Positions 17,879 through 27,292 are shown, counted from the stretch's first letter. The stretch: DNA of 64,000 bases from Lachnoclostridium phytofermentans (GCF_000733755.1 NZ_JPOF01000008.1:248001-312000); one strand, 5' to 3'. The notes: a model not told the origin generated them from the sequence alone. Made by a program: numbers and translations.

Positions 17879-17923
17879 GATCTAGTATCTTAAGAAAATT
17901 TTGTGTGAAAGGGAGTGCATTTC

Positions 17924-18448
17924 ATGAAGGACGAGGATGATAAGATGGAATTTACATTTCCAGCCTGTAGGCAAGCTGGAGAGTTAGTGCCCAAAAAGGC
18001 AAACCAATTACCTTCTGATGAGATAATTGATGACTCTGCTTGTAGAAATCTCATTAAAGAGGCAATCGGTATGTTGAAACGTTCTTATGTACCGTATTCA
18101 AATTTCCACGTTGGAGCTGCACTGTTATCTAAAAATAATAAAATATTTACCGGTTGCAATATTGAAAATGCAACTTATTCTCCGACTAATTGTGCAGAAA
18201 GAACAGCTTTTTTTAAGGCTGTCAGTGAAGGTGAAAAAGATTTTGTTGCAATTGCTATTGTTGGAGGGAAAAAAGGTAACATCGTAGATTATTGTCCTCC
18301 ATGCGGAGTGTGTAGACAGGTTATGATGGAATTTTGTAATCCTAAAAAGTTTATTGTAATTCTAGCAAAATCTGAGGAGGATTATTGGGCATATACACTC
18401 GCGGATCTTCTTCCGTTGGGATTTTCAGCACAGAATTTGGAGGATTAA
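17924..18448 (+). CDS. cdd: Cytidine deaminase with N-terminal extension
   Basis: A zinc enzyme of 174 aa that deaminates cytidine and deoxycytidine to uridine and deoxyuridine. The core is clear: PYSNFHVGAAL, then TNCAERTAFF with zinc ligand Cys90 and catalytic Glu92, and PPCGVCRQ with zinc ligands Cys127 and Cys130 (the all-cysteine, tetrameric type). The usual protein would begin near DDSACRNLIKEAIGM, so about 36 extra residues precede it. That extension contains PACRQAG, encoded by an imperfect palindrome at 17960-17979. ATG 17924 has AAAGGGA upstream; ATG 17945 is an alternative. It ends the deo cluster. Confidence 0.93.
   Translation: MKDEDDKMEFTFPACRQAGELVPKKANQLPSDEIIDDSACRNLIKEAIGMLKRSYVPYSNFHVGAALLSKNNKIFTGCNIENATYSPTNCAERTAFFKAVSEGEKDFVAIAIVGGKKGNIVDYCPPCGVCRQVMMEFCNPKKFIVILAKSEEDYWAYTLADLLPLGFSAQNLED
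17960..17979 (+). repeat. Palindrome inside the cdd N-terminal extension
   Basis: CCAGCCTG and CAAGCTGG pair around TAGG with one C-A mismatch. It encodes PACRQAG in the extra N-terminal segment of cytidine deaminase. The look is that of a small REP-like palindrome inserted in frame; only one copy was noticed in this window. Confidence 0.45.
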
Positions 18449-18541
18449 TGGAATATGGGGGGTATTTCCAATTTAGGAAGCTTCCGCAAACTACCAATAA
18501 AATTACCAGATATTCATACCTTTACCATAGGAATTGAACAT

Positions 18542-18608
18542 GCTATTATAAATCAGCATTCTTCTACTAATGTAGTGAATTATTGCTGATTTATAATAGC
18601 TTTTTTTT
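18542..18608 (+). terminator. Strong intrinsic terminator of the deo/cdd cluster
   Basis: A 17-bp perfect stem (18542-18558 with 18584-18600) is followed by eight T (18601-18608). It lies about 95 bp after the cdd stop and separates the salvage genes from the importer genes. Confidence 0.92.
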
Positions 18609-18651
18609 ATTCTTGACCAGGAAAAGCTAGCGAAGCTTATTTTTACTTGTT
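18609..18651 (+). repeat. Dispersed terminator-associated hairpin repeat, copy A (degenerate)
   Basis: ATTCTTGACCAGGAAAAG at its left end matches the same part of copies B (38699-38743) and C (55778-55817), and the right part ATTTTTACTTGTT also matches. The internal stem is partly broken. It begins directly at the end of the terminator T-tract. Confidence 0.6.
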
Positions 18652-18956
18652 GAGATTTTAGAATTTTGTCACTGGCTAGACTCATGGATTATTTGACCAA
18701 TTTTGTGGATAGATTATGATTTGTATTAAAAATTTGGGGATAAGTAATGTAATTCTTAAGAAAAGACAGTATAAGAAATACAAAAAAAGCGAATTATAAT
18801 TAGCAGATAGAAAAAACCAAGTTTAGCAAGGGATAGTGTAAAAAGGAGATTTTTTATACTCGGATTTGTGCTGTTGCTCAAATTCGCAGAATTGCGACAG
18901 AATGGTGAAGTTCTATTAATAAAAATTTACGGGATTAGATTTTGGAGGAGTCAGTG
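18652..18956. other. Gene-free leader of the first BMP importer
   Basis: About 305 bp with no ORF of note. Possible -10 elements exist (TATAAT at 18797-18802) but no convincing -35. A loose hairpin (CTGTTGC near 18873 with GCGACAG near 18895) precedes the gene. I found no match to purine riboswitch core sequences. Confidence 0.4.
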
Positions 18957-20135
18957 ATGAAGAAAATTATTTCACATGTGCTTATTCTTGCCTTGGCAAT
19001 GACAGTTTTTGCTGGTTGCGGTAAGAAAGTCAATGAACCACCAAATGGCAATGCAGGAACAACTCCTGGGGTAACCAATGGTGCAACTAATGAAAACAAT
19101 AACAGCAATAATAACAATAACAGCAATAATAACAATAATAACAACAAGACCGAAGGATATGAGTTAGCTCTTGTAACAGACGTAGGTACCATCGATGACA
19201 AGTCTTTTAATCAGGGATCCTGGGAAGGACTTTACAAGTATGCGACTGAAAATAACAAGACTCACAAGTATTACCAGCCTGCAGAAGCTACAACGGCAGC
19301 ATATATTGATACCATTGGCCTTGCAATCAAAGGTGGAGCAAAATTAGTTGTTTGTCCTGGATATAAGTTTTCGGAAGCAGTTTACGAAGTGCAGACTACA
19401 TATCCAGATGTGAAATTTATCATCTTGGATAGTCAGCCAGAAAAAGGAGAGGACAAAACAATTAAAGAAAACGTATATTCTGTATATTATGCAGAGCATC
19501 AGGCTGGTTTTTTAGCTGGTTATGCAGCTGTAAAAGACGGTTATACGAAGCTCGGTTTTATGGGAGGTATGGCAGTACCAGCAGTAAAACGATATGGATA
19601 TGGTTTTGTACTTGGAGCAGAAACAGCTGCAAAAGAAATGGGAATTGATAAGATTAATATGAAGTATCACTATACAGGTGGTTTTTCTGCAACTCCAGAA
19701 GCACAGACAACAGCAGCTTCTTGGTATCAGAGTGGAACACAAGTTATCTTTGGTTGCGGTGGCGCTGTAGGTAACTCGGTCATGGCGGCAGCACAAGATA
19801 ATAATGGAAAAGTTATTGGTGTTGATGTGGATCAAAGTTCAGAATCTAGTACCGTAATAACTTCTGCTATGAAAGAACTAAGTAAATCAGTATACGATGG
19901 TATTGCGATGTTTTATGAGGGAAAATTCCCTGGCGGAAAAATTGTAACACTGGATGTCACAACAGAAGGTGTAGGACTTCCATTAAAGACATCAAAGTTT
20001 GTAAAATTTACGGAAGCTGATTATGGTGACGTTTATGCGAAACTAGTATCAGGAGAATATGCTCCAAAGGTGGAAGGAATTGAGGATGTCTCTAAATTAC
20101 CTGTAACTATAGTCAAAATAGATGAAGTTAAGTAA
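18957..20135 (+). CDS. BMP-family nucleoside-binding lipoprotein
   Basis: The solute-binding lipoprotein of a Bmp/Nup-type ABC importer, 392 aa. The signal peptide ends in a lipobox with Cys21 (TVFAGC). An Asn-rich linker (about 45-67, NNNSNNNNNS type) tethers the binding domain. The BMP domain starts LALVTDVGTIDDKSFNQGSWEGL and includes the typical KFIILDSQPE, YYAEHQAGFLAGYAA and GCGGAVGNSV. Related proteins (BmpA, PnrA) bind purine and other nucleosides. GGAGGAG lies 6 bases before ATG 18957. It sits between deoD-deoC-cdd and its ATPase and permease genes, which strongly supports nucleoside uptake. Confidence 0.93.
   Translation: MKKIISHVLILALAMTVFAGCGKKVNEPPNGNAGTTPGVTNGATNENNNSNNNNNSNNNNNNNKTEGYELALVTDVGTIDDKSFNQGSWEGLYKYATENNKTHKYYQPAEATTAAYIDTIGLAIKGGAKLVVCPGYKFSEAVYEVQTTYPDVKFIILDSQPEKGEDKTIKENVYSVYYAEHQAGFLAGYAAVKDGYTKLGFMGGMAVPAVKRYGYGFVLGAETAAKEMGIDKINMKYHYTGGFSATPEAQTTAASWYQSGTQVIFGCGGAVGNSVMAAAQDNNGKVIGVDVDQSSESSTVITSAMKELSKSVYDGIAMFYEGKFPGGKIVTLDVTTEGVGLPLKTSKFVKFTEADYGDVYAKLVSGEYAPKVEGIEDVSKLPVTIVKIDEVK
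19085..19146 (+). repeat. AAC/AAT-rich microsatellite coding poly-Asn linker
   Basis: Runs of AAC, AAT and AGC codons encode the Asn/Ser linker of the BMP lipoprotein. It is coding low-complexity sequence and likely length-variable between strains. Confidence 0.8.
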
Positions 20136-20269
20136 TAGAGAATTAATTTGAAGCGCTATGGCGCACAGATTGTAAAAGGATTAGGAGGGCTGTTGCAATA
20201 TGGTGAAATTAAAACCATTTGTAACAGCTTTTTTAAGGAAATAAAGAAGGCAAGGAGGGAGTAATACCT

Positions 20270-21799
20270 TTGGATTACATTATTGAAATGCTAGGAATTA
20301 CAAAAGAATTTCCCGGTATTATAGCGAATGATAATATAACTCTTCAGCTAAAGAAGGGAGAAATTCATGCACTGCTTGGTGAAAATGGTGCGGGAAAGTC
20401 TACCCTAATGAGTGTTTTGTTTGGATTATATCAACCAGAAAAGGGTTCCATCAAAGTAAAAGGAAAAACAGTAAAAATAAATGGCCCTTTGGATGCGAAT
20501 GCACTTGGAATTGGAATGGTTCATCAGCATTTTAAGTTAGTTCATAATTTTACAGTTCTACAAAATATCATCCTCGGTGTAGAAACTGTAAGCGGTGGTT
20601 TTCTTAAGATGGAGGAAGCCAGAAAAAAGGTGTTAGAATTAAGTGAGCATTATCAACTTGCAGTAGATCCGGATGCTTATGTTTCAGACATTTCCGTTGG
20701 TATGCAACAAAGAGTTGAAATCTTAAAGATGTTATATCGTGAGAATGAGATCTTAATATTTGATGAGCCAACTGCAGTACTTACCCCACAAGAAATTGAT
20801 GAGTTAATGAACATTATGCGAGACCTCGCAAAAGAAGGGAAATCGATTTTGTTTATTACTCATAAGTTAAATGAGATTAAAGCAGTTGCAGATCGATGCT
20901 CTGTATTACGGCGTGGTAGATATATTGGTACAGTAGATGTGAAATCCACGGATAAAGAAACGATGTCTGAAATGATGGTAGGTCGTAAGGTAAACTTTAA
21001 AGTTGATAAAAAAGAAGCAAAACCGAAAGAAGTTGTTTTGGATATTAAAACAGTAACTGTTCATTCCAAGCAGAAGGGAAACAAAAAAGCTTTAGTGCAT
21101 GATGTGAGCTTTGTTGTTAAAAAAGGAGAGATTGTCAGCATCGCTGGTATTGATGGTAATGGTCAATCAGAATTAGTTCAAGCGATAACCGGATTAATCA
21201 AATGCGATAGTGGGTCCATAAAACTTCATGGGGAAGACATCACTAAAAAGACAATACGATATCGAAATATCCATGGCTTATCCCATATTCCGGAGGACCG
21301 TCATAAACATGGCCTTGTTCTTGAATATACAGTTCAGGACAATCTTGTCTTACAAGAGTATTTTACAGAAAAATATCAAAAAGGTGGTTTTTTAAAACGA
21401 GATGCAATCCATGAGAATGCAATAAAACTCATTGAACAATATGATATAAGAAGTGGGCAGGGAGCAGTCACGACATGCCGAAGTATGTCTGGAGGTAACC
21501 AGCAAAAGGTTATTATTGCAAGAGAAATTCAACGAAGGCCAGAGCTCTTGGTTGCTGTACAGCCAACTAGAGGTTTAGATGTTGGTGCTATTGAGTTTGT
21601 TCACAGACAGCTGATAGCAGAAAGAGATAAGGGAAGTGGGGTTTTACTGGTATCCTTTGAACTAGATGAAGTAATGAACTTAAGTGATCGTATTTTAGTA
21701 ATGTATGAAGGAGAAATTGTAGCTTCGTTAAAACCGGATGAAGTTACCGTTCAAGAATTAGGTCTTTATATGGCTGGATCAAAAAGGAGGAAGGCTTAG
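20270..21799 (+). CDS. Nucleoside ABC importer ATPase (two ATP-binding domains)
   Basis: A duplicated ATPase of 509 aa of the RbsA/NupA type. NBD1 has Walker A GENGAGKST, the signature-like ISVGMQQRVEIL and Walker B LIFDEPTAVL. NBD2 has a degenerate Walker A (GIDGNGQSEL, no GKS/T) but a good signature MSGGNQQK and QPTRGLDVGA, as is normal in this family, so one site is probably non-hydrolytic. TTG 20270 is preceded by AAGGAGGG, 10 bases away. It is 134 bp after the lipoprotein gene and 3 bp before the first permease, forming one operon. Confidence 0.93.
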   Translation: MDYIIEMLGITKEFPGIIANDNITLQLKKGEIHALLGENGAGKSTLMSVLFGLYQPEKGSIKVKGKTVKINGPLDANALGIGMVHQHFKLVHNFTVLQNIILGVETVSGGFLKMEEARKKVLELSEHYQLAVDPDAYVSDISVGMQQRVEILKMLYRENEILIFDEPTAVLTPQEIDELMNIMRDLAKEGKSILFITHKLNEIKAVADRCSVLRRGRYIGTVDVKSTDKETMSEMMVGRKVNFKVDKKEAKPKEVVLDIKTVTVHSKQKGNKKALVHDVSFVVKKGEIVSIAGIDGNGQSELVQAITGLIKCDSGSIKLHGEDITKKTIRYRNIHGLSHIPEDRHKHGLVLEYTVQDNLVLQEYFTEKYQKGGFLKRDAIHENAIKLIEQYDIRSGQGAVTTCRSMSGGNQQKVIIAREIQRRPELLVAVQPTRGLDVGAIEFVHRQLIAERDKGSGVLLVSFELDEVMNLSDRILVMYEGEIVASLKPDEVTVQELGLYMAGSKRRKA

Positions 21800-21802
21800 A
21801 AG

Positions 21803-23008
21803 ATGAGTGGAATTGGTAATTCATCAAAGAAAAGCGGATGGAAAAACCTTGGATTAATTTCCTCGATTTTTGCAATTATCATAGGCCTTCTGGTAGGCTT
21901 TCTTATATTGTTGTTTTCTAATCCTAATCAAGCAATCGGAGGATTTAAAACAATATTAACTGGAGCGCTTACGGATGGAAGCAAGGGAATTGGTATGGTA
22001 TTATACTATGCTACACCAATCATTTGCACGGGTCTTTCCGTTGGATTTGCTTTTAAAACAGGATTATTTAACATTGGAGCTACAGGGCAATTTACAGTAG
22101 GTGCGTTTGCTTCAGTAGTAGTAGGTATTACAGCGACTAAGCTCGGGAATATTCATTGGATAGTAGCTCTTTTCGCGGCGGTGATTGCAGGTGCCCTTTG
22201 GGCTTTAATTCCTGGATTATTAAAGGCTTATGCCAACATTAATGAAGTGATTGCGGGTATTATGACGAACTATATCGGTATGTATCTTGTTAACTGGATT
22301 GTTAAGGATACCAATGCTTTATTTAATATGTTAGAGAATCGCTCGAAACCGGTGGCACCAACAGCCAACATACCAAAAGCTTTGCTTGACCAAATTTTTA
22401 AAGGATCTTATGTCAATGCCGGTATCATAATTGCAGTAATCGCAGCAATTATAATTTATATCATTTTAAATAAAACAACTTTTGGCTATGAGTTAAAAGC
22501 GGTTGGTTTTAATCGAGATGCTAGTAAATACGCAGGTATTAACGAGAAGAAGAGTATTGTATGGTCTATGGTCATTTCAGGGGCATTAGCTGGCCTTGGA
22601 GGTGGTTTATTTTATCTTGCTGGTTCCGGAAAATACATTGAGGTTGTAGATGAACTAGCTTCTGCTGGATTTGATGGAATCTCGGTTGCGTTACTTGGAT
22701 TATCTCATCCAATCGGTATTTTATTATCAGCAATTTTTATTGCTTATATAAAGCAAGGTGGGTTTTATCTACAGCTTTTTGAATACTCTGGGGAAATAAT
22801 TGACATCATCATTGCAGTAATTATATATTTTAGTGCATTTTCGATGATTGTTAGAAATTTTATTTCCAATCGAGAACGCAAGAGAAAAGTAGATCATATC
22901 GGAGGAAGTGCTCAAATACCAGCTCCCATCAATGAGCCATCTGATTATGGTAGTGAAAATGAAGAAGAAATTCGAGAAGCAACGCAAGAGGAAGGAGGAG
23001 ACAAATAA
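21803..23008 (+). CDS. Nucleoside ABC importer permease 1 (BPD_transp_2 family)
   Basis: An inner-membrane permease of 401 aa with about ten hydrophobic segments, starting with LISSIFAIIIGLLVGFLILLF. The motif region GLSVGFAFKTGLFNIGATGQFTVGAF is typical of the BPD_transp_2 family used by BMP-type importers. The C-terminal tail (about 355-401) is hydrophilic and acidic. It starts 3 bp after the ATPase stop. Its stop codon overlaps the next start by one base (TAATG), indicating translational coupling with the partner permease. Confidence 0.92.
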   Translation: MSGIGNSSKKSGWKNLGLISSIFAIIIGLLVGFLILLFSNPNQAIGGFKTILTGALTDGSKGIGMVLYYATPIICTGLSVGFAFKTGLFNIGATGQFTVGAFASVVVGITATKLGNIHWIVALFAAVIAGALWALIPGLLKAYANINEVIAGIMTNYIGMYLVNWIVKDTNALFNMLENRSKPVAPTANIPKALLDQIFKGSYVNAGIIIAVIAAIIIYIILNKTTFGYELKAVGFNRDASKYAGINEKKSIVWSMVISGALAGLGGGLFYLAGSGKYIEVVDELASAGFDGISVALLGLSHPIGILLSAIFIAYIKQGGFYLQLFEYSGEIIDIIIAVIIYFSAFSMIVRNFISNRERKRKVDHIGGSAQIPAPINEPSDYGSENEEEIREATQEEGGDK

Positions 23009-23961
23009 TGAATCCAGTATATTTTTTGTGTCAGCAGACGATGTTATTTTCAATCCCTCTTCTAATTGTAGCTCTTGGCGGTATGTTTTCAGAGCGAAGC
23101 GGAGTTGTAAATATTGCCTTAGAAGGTATTATGACGATAGGAGCATTTGCAAGTATATTGTTTATTAATACTTTTCAAGACCGTATGAGTGGTCAGCCGC
23201 TATTAATTCTAGCAATTTTGGTTGCTGCTCTGGCGGGTATCATATTTTCCTTATTTCATGCATATGCATCGATTCATATGAAAGCAGATCAGACGATATC
23301 TGGTACTGCGCTTAACATGTTTGCACCTGCATTTGCAATCTTTACGGCACGTCAGATTCAGGGTGTTCAACAGATTAACTTCAATAATACGTTTCGTATT
23401 CAAAAAGTTCCAGTGCTCGGTGATATCCCGATACTTGGTGAAGTATTATTTCAGAATGCCTATATCACAACGTACCTTGGAATTTTAGTCTTAATTATAG
23501 CTTCGATTGTATTAAATAAGACGAAGTTTGGCTTACGTCTTCGTGCTTGTGGCGAGCATCCTCAAGCTGCAGATTCTGTAGGAATAAATGTATACAAAAT
23601 GAGATACGCTGGCGTAGCGTTATCGGGTATCCTTGGAGGAATTGGTGGCTTGGTATTTGTTATTCCAACGTCAACAAATTTTAATGCCAGCGTTGCAGGA
23701 TATGGTTTCTTGGCATTAGCTGTTTTGATTTTTGGTCAATGGAAACCAATCCGTATTCTTTATGCTGCATTGTTCTTTGGATTGATGAAGACAATTGCAT
23801 CCGCTTATTCCGGGATTCCATTTCTTACAAGTCTTGGAATACCAAGTTATCTTTATAAAATGATACCTTATATCGCAACTTTGATAGTACTTGCCTTTAC
23901 TTCAAAGAAATCACAGGCACCAAAAGCAGCAGGAGTACCTTATGATAAGGGAAAACGTTAG
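23008..23961 (+). CDS. Nucleoside ABC importer permease 2 (BPD_transp_2 family)
   Basis: The second membrane subunit, 317 aa, with about eight hydrophobic segments. Typical motifs are LGGMFSERSGVVNIALEGIMTIGAFAS and GLRLRACGEHPQAADSVGINV, the latter a cytoplasmic coupling loop for the ATPase. Its ATG overlaps the preceding stop by one base, so the two permeases are made in equal amounts. It closes the operon that begins with the BMP lipoprotein. Confidence 0.92.
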   Translation: MNPVYFLCQQTMLFSIPLLIVALGGMFSERSGVVNIALEGIMTIGAFASILFINTFQDRMSGQPLLILAILVAALAGIIFSLFHAYASIHMKADQTISGTALNMFAPAFAIFTARQIQGVQQINFNNTFRIQKVPVLGDIPILGEVLFQNAYITTYLGILVLIIASIVLNKTKFGLRLRACGEHPQAADSVGINVYKMRYAGVALSGILGGIGGLVFVIPTSTNFNASVAGYGFLALAVLIFGQWKPIRILYAALFFGLMKTIASAYSGIPFLTSLGIPSYLYKMIPYIATLIVLAFTSKKSQAPKAAGVPYDKGKR

Positions 23962-24047
23962 GCGGATACCTTTCTATAAACTAGTAAAGCAGTAAACAAA
24001 CGGAATAAGAAAATAAAGTAATAATAAGCTAGGAAACATGTGAATAC

Positions 24048-24178
24048 AATCTACTAAATAAGCGAAATCAATCAAAGTAATAGGCATAATCAATCTAAGT
24101 AAATAGGCGAATACAATCTAAGTTACAGGATATTTTAAATCAAGAAACAGGTAGTTTTAATCTAGAAAAGAAATATAT
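24048..24178 (+). repeat. Degenerate 22-23-bp tandem repeat
   Basis: Units beginning AATCTA or AATCAA start at about 24048, 24070, 24092, 24115, 24138 and 24159 (for example AATCTAAGTAAATAGGCGAA). Units diverge strongly and are joined without spacers. It lies in the 525-bp gap after the nucleoside operon, which otherwise holds only the terminator at 24199-24255. Confidence 0.5.
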
Positions 24179-24198
24179 AATCAAGAGATTAAATAGAA

Positions 24199-24255
24199 AA
24201 AGATGAAATCACGATGTTTGGTGAGATTACTCCACGCATGGGTTTCATCTTTTTT
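24199..24255 (+). terminator. Intrinsic terminator of the first BMP operon
   Basis: AGATGAAA (24201-24208) pairs with TTTCATCT (24243-24250), followed by a TTTTTT run. Confidence 0.75.
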
Positions 24256-24486
24256 ATGACTACAAACGAATAGGTTAGTGCTCTGTATTCTGATACTTCA
24301 TATTCTTTAAAAGTAACTTTTCTAGACTTTCTTTTTACTTCGTAGTATTCTTATTTAAGAGACACTGATAGAGATTGCTAAAAAGTATGTAATGAAATAA
24401 AGAATCTTTCACGTCATCATATTTATATTAAAAAACAAGTAAAATTTTAAGAAGTATTTAGGATATGTTTACTAAAGGAGACAATT

Positions 24487-25314
24487 ATGAGCGTACGTTT
24501 ACATGGAAAGCCTCCATATCAGATAGTTTTAGTACACCCACCAGGAATCATTGGTGCTTTAAGTGGTGTTGCTAGAAACTTGTCTGACCGATATGGGGTC
24601 ATTGAATTGATTCAAACCAGATATTGTTTAGAAGAACTTTTAATAGAGATGGTACAAGATCTAAGTAGTTATCAAGAGCAGCCTATAATACTAATCGGTC
24701 ATTCCTATGGGACGTGGCTGGTTGGATTATATGCATTAAAAAGAGCACATAATATACAAAAATTAATACTAATAGGGACACCACCACTCTGTAGTAGCTA
24801 TGAATATATCGTGGATATAAAAAGAAAATTACATTACAACGATGAAGAAATAAAAGAATTCGATCAATTAAATTGCATGCTAAGAGAAGCTTCCAACGTG
24901 AATAAACAGGAAATGGATAGGATCTTAATGCGCTATGGTCAACTATGTAATATAGCGGATGAATATCAGCCAATTGGGAATGAGAACATATACTCTGAGC
25001 CTGTAAAATTTAATGGAAGAATGTATTTTGAAATCATGCGGGAGCTTATGCAGATGCAAGAAAAGGAAGTATTATTGGATTATTTTGAAACGATAAATAT
25101 AAGGATTGCGTTAATTCATGGGCAATACGATACACATCCCTTAGAAGGGGTTTTAGAGCCATTTTTAAAAAGAAAAATTCCACATACTTATTCCCTGCTT
25201 GACGACTGTGGTCATACTCCATGGCTAGAGATAGGAGCCAAAACTAATTTTCAAATGATATTAGACTACGAGATTAAAGATGCATTTGCAAGTAAAGAAA
25301 GCGAAAAGAATTAA
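24487..25314 (+). CDS. Alpha/beta hydrolase
   Basis: A soluble 275-aa alpha/beta-hydrolase-fold protein. The N-terminal strand and oxyanion loop are IVLVHPPGIIGA. The nucleophile elbow is GHSYGTW with Ser73. The likely acid is the Asp in HGQYDTHP and the likely base the His in DDCGHTPWLE. The substrate is unknown: esterase, lipase or peptidase activity is possible. AAAGGAG lies upstream of ATG 24487. The gene stands alone between two terminators and converges with the carboxypeptidase gene. Confidence 0.82.
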   Translation: MSVRLHGKPPYQIVLVHPPGIIGALSGVARNLSDRYGVIELIQTRYCLEELLIEMVQDLSSYQEQPIILIGHSYGTWLVGLYALKRAHNIQKLILIGTPPLCSSYEYIVDIKRKLHYNDEEIKEFDQLNCMLREASNVNKQEMDRILMRYGQLCNIADEYQPIGNENIYSEPVKFNGRMYFEIMRELMQMQEKEVLLDYFETINIRIALIHGQYDTHPLEGVLEPFLKRKIPHTYSLLDDCGHTPWLEIGAKTNFQMILDYEIKDAFASKESEKN

Positions 25315-25319
25315 TAATT

Positions 25320-25371
25320 AGGGCTGACGGAATATCCAAATGCTTGAATGCTTGGAATATTTCGTAGCCCT
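25320..25371. terminator. Bidirectional terminator hairpin between convergent genes
   Basis: An imperfect stem joins 25320-25339 to 25352-25371 (AGGGCT/AGCCCT outer, GGAATATCC/GGAATATTTC inner). It is placed between the stop codons of the hydrolase and the oppositely oriented carboxypeptidase. T-tracts are short on both strands. Confidence 0.5.
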
Positions 25372-25440
25372 TATTAGTAGGATAATATCAAAACGAAATA
25401 CCAATAGATCACTTAAATAATCTACTGTATTCAGGATACC

Positions 25441-26946
25441 TTATAGTTGATAGAGTTTCGTGTACTTGTCAACCAGATAATTTATATAGTAATCAGCATT
25501 AAAAGATTCACCGGTCATTGCTAATAATAACTCGTTGGTATTCTTAGTGGCACCATATTGATGGATGTGTTCTTTTAATAAATCTAAAATAGGTTTTAAG
25601 TTCCCTTCGCTTAAAGCTTTTGAAAAGTCAATTTTAGTCTGGAGATAAGCATAAATTTGAGATGCGATTGCGTTACCAAGGGCATAGGATGGAAAGTATC
25701 CAAAGGTACCGTTTGACCAATGTACATCCTGTAAAACACCAAGTGCATCAGTTGGAGGAACAATTCCTAAATATTCTTCATACTTCTCATTCCAGATCCG
25801 TGGTAGGTCAGATACCTCAATTTGTCCGGATATTAATAGTTTCTCAATTTCATAGCGAATCATGATGTGAAGAGAATAGGTTAACTCATCTGCTTCCGTA
25901 CGAATGAAATCTGGCTCTGCTTTATTAATAGAGAGAATAAATTGATCGAGAGATACATTTTTTAGTTGTTCAGGGAAGGTACTTGTTAATCTGTCCCACA
26001 GTGGAGCCCAGAAATCTTTACTACGTCCAATGATATTCTCAAAAAAGCGTGATTGAGATTCATGTACACCCATGGAAGATCCGTGGCCAACAGGCGTTTG
26101 AGTGATGGAATCATCAATATTCATCTCATAGATAGCATGACCGCCTTCATGGATGGTAGAAAAGATAGAGCTTTCGAGATTGTTTTCATAATAGTGTGTT
26201 GTAATACGAACGTCTTTATTATGAAGATTGGTCGTAAATGGATGTTCACTTTCTGCAATTACTCCACGATTAAAATCAAATCCAATGTACTCTGCAATGT
26301 ATTTACAGAATTCTTTTTGTTTTTCAATATCATATGTTAGAGAGTTATAGGATTTGTCTATCGATTCATTTTTCGCTACTACTTGCTTTAGTAAAGGAAC
26401 GATTGCTGTACGCAGTTTTACGAAGAAGTCATCCAATTGCTTCATATCGATACCTTCTTCAAAGTCATCTAGCATAATATCATAGAGGGCTTTGTTCCCC
26501 TCCTTTCGATAGCTGGCAAATCTTTTTTGATAGGATACAATTTCTTCTAAGGTTGGAGCAAAATCGGCAAAGCAGTTTTTTTCCTTTGCATTATCCCAAA
26601 TAGTACTGGATTTTGCGATCAGTTCGCTAAACGCTTTGTATTCTTCTGGTGGGATACATTCCATTGCTTTGAAATCTTTGCTCATTTTTTTTACTATTTT
26701 TTGTTCCTTCATTTCTAAAGTAACAAAATTCTCTGGCAAAGAAAGTTCCTGTAACAGATTTTTAACATCATCATTTACCATGGTATTAAAATACTCACTT
26801 GATAACAAACCAAACACTTTTGCGGTATTATCCAAAGCTTCTACTGGGGCAAGGGTTTCATTATCCCATTGCAATAAGGTTAATGCAGTTTCAAATGCAA
26901 GCATTTTGTCTAAGTGTGGTACTAATTTTTCGAATTTTTCACTCAT
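25441..26946 (-). CDS. Metallocarboxypeptidase Taq (M32 family)
   Basis: A cytosolic zinc carboxypeptidase of 501 aa with the family's usual length and all-helical composition. The zinc motif HEGGH is in IFSTIHEGGHAIYE, and the third ligand Glu lies in GVHESQSRFFENIIGRS. Other family landmarks are LLQWDNETLAP near the N terminus and DVHWSNGTFGYFPSYALGN. M32 enzymes remove C-terminal residues of broad type and probably help in peptide turnover, which fits an organism with two peptide-type importers. GAAAGGAAG lies 8 bases before the ATG. It is transcribed alone. Confidence 0.95.
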   Translation of the reverse strand: MSEKFEKLVPHLDKMLAFETALTLLQWDNETLAPVEALDNTAKVFGLLSSEYFNTMVNDDVKNLLQELSLPENFVTLEMKEQKIVKKMSKDFKAMECIPPEEYKAFSELIAKSSTIWDNAKEKNCFADFAPTLEEIVSYQKRFASYRKEGNKALYDIMLDDFEEGIDMKQLDDFFVKLRTAIVPLLKQVVAKNESIDKSYNSLTYDIEKQKEFCKYIAEYIGFDFNRGVIAESEHPFTTNLHNKDVRITTHYYENNLESSIFSTIHEGGHAIYEMNIDDSITQTPVGHGSSMGVHESQSRFFENIIGRSKDFWAPLWDRLTSTFPEQLKNVSLDQFILSINKAEPDFIRTEADELTYSLHIMIRYEIEKLLISGQIEVSDLPRIWNEKYEEYLGIVPPTDALGVLQDVHWSNGTFGYFPSYALGNAIASQIYAYLQTKIDFSKALSEGNLKPILDLLKEHIHQYGATKNTNELLLAMTGESFNADYYINYLVDKYTKLYQL

Positions 26947-27207
26947 CTATATACTTCCTTTCTCAATTTAATTGGATACTAATTTTAAGATGCCTCACCA
27001 GCTCACCAGTAACAATTCATTCCTTGCATGTTATGTAAACTTGGTGAAAGAATCTAAGGGATGTTTAAATAAAATTAGAACTAGCGTATAAATTATCCCA
27101 AAAAATTATATCATAGGAGTTGTAGAATAGCTATTATTTTTAAAGAGAGGAAGTTGTTCTAACAGTACTGGTGCTGTAGATTCCTCTTAAATCGTAGCGA
27201 TATGGTA

Positions 27208-27236
27208 TTGATGTTTTGGTCAAGCTGTGGTATAAA
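27208..27236 (+). promoter_or_regulatory. Sigma-A promoter of the yitT-like gene
   Basis: TTGATG (27208-27213) and TATAAA (27231-27236) are separated by 17 bp. The start would be near 27243, giving a leader of about 100 nt before ATG 27343. Confidence 0.65.
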
Positions 27237-27292
27237 TAATTAAGTAAATTTGATAGAAATGAGTGAAATGTATTAGGCAGTTGCCTTGATCC

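Noticed and set aside
18449-18956. Purine riboswitch before the nucleoside importer
   Set aside because: The core sequences of the purine aptamer and its three-way junction are not present.
19085-19146. Tandem AAC/AAT repeat as a non-coding satellite
   Set aside because: It is in frame inside the lipoprotein gene and codes for its Asn-rich linker.
24048-24178. Possible CRISPR array
   Set aside because: Degenerate 22-23-bp units with no constant repeat or spacer alternation.
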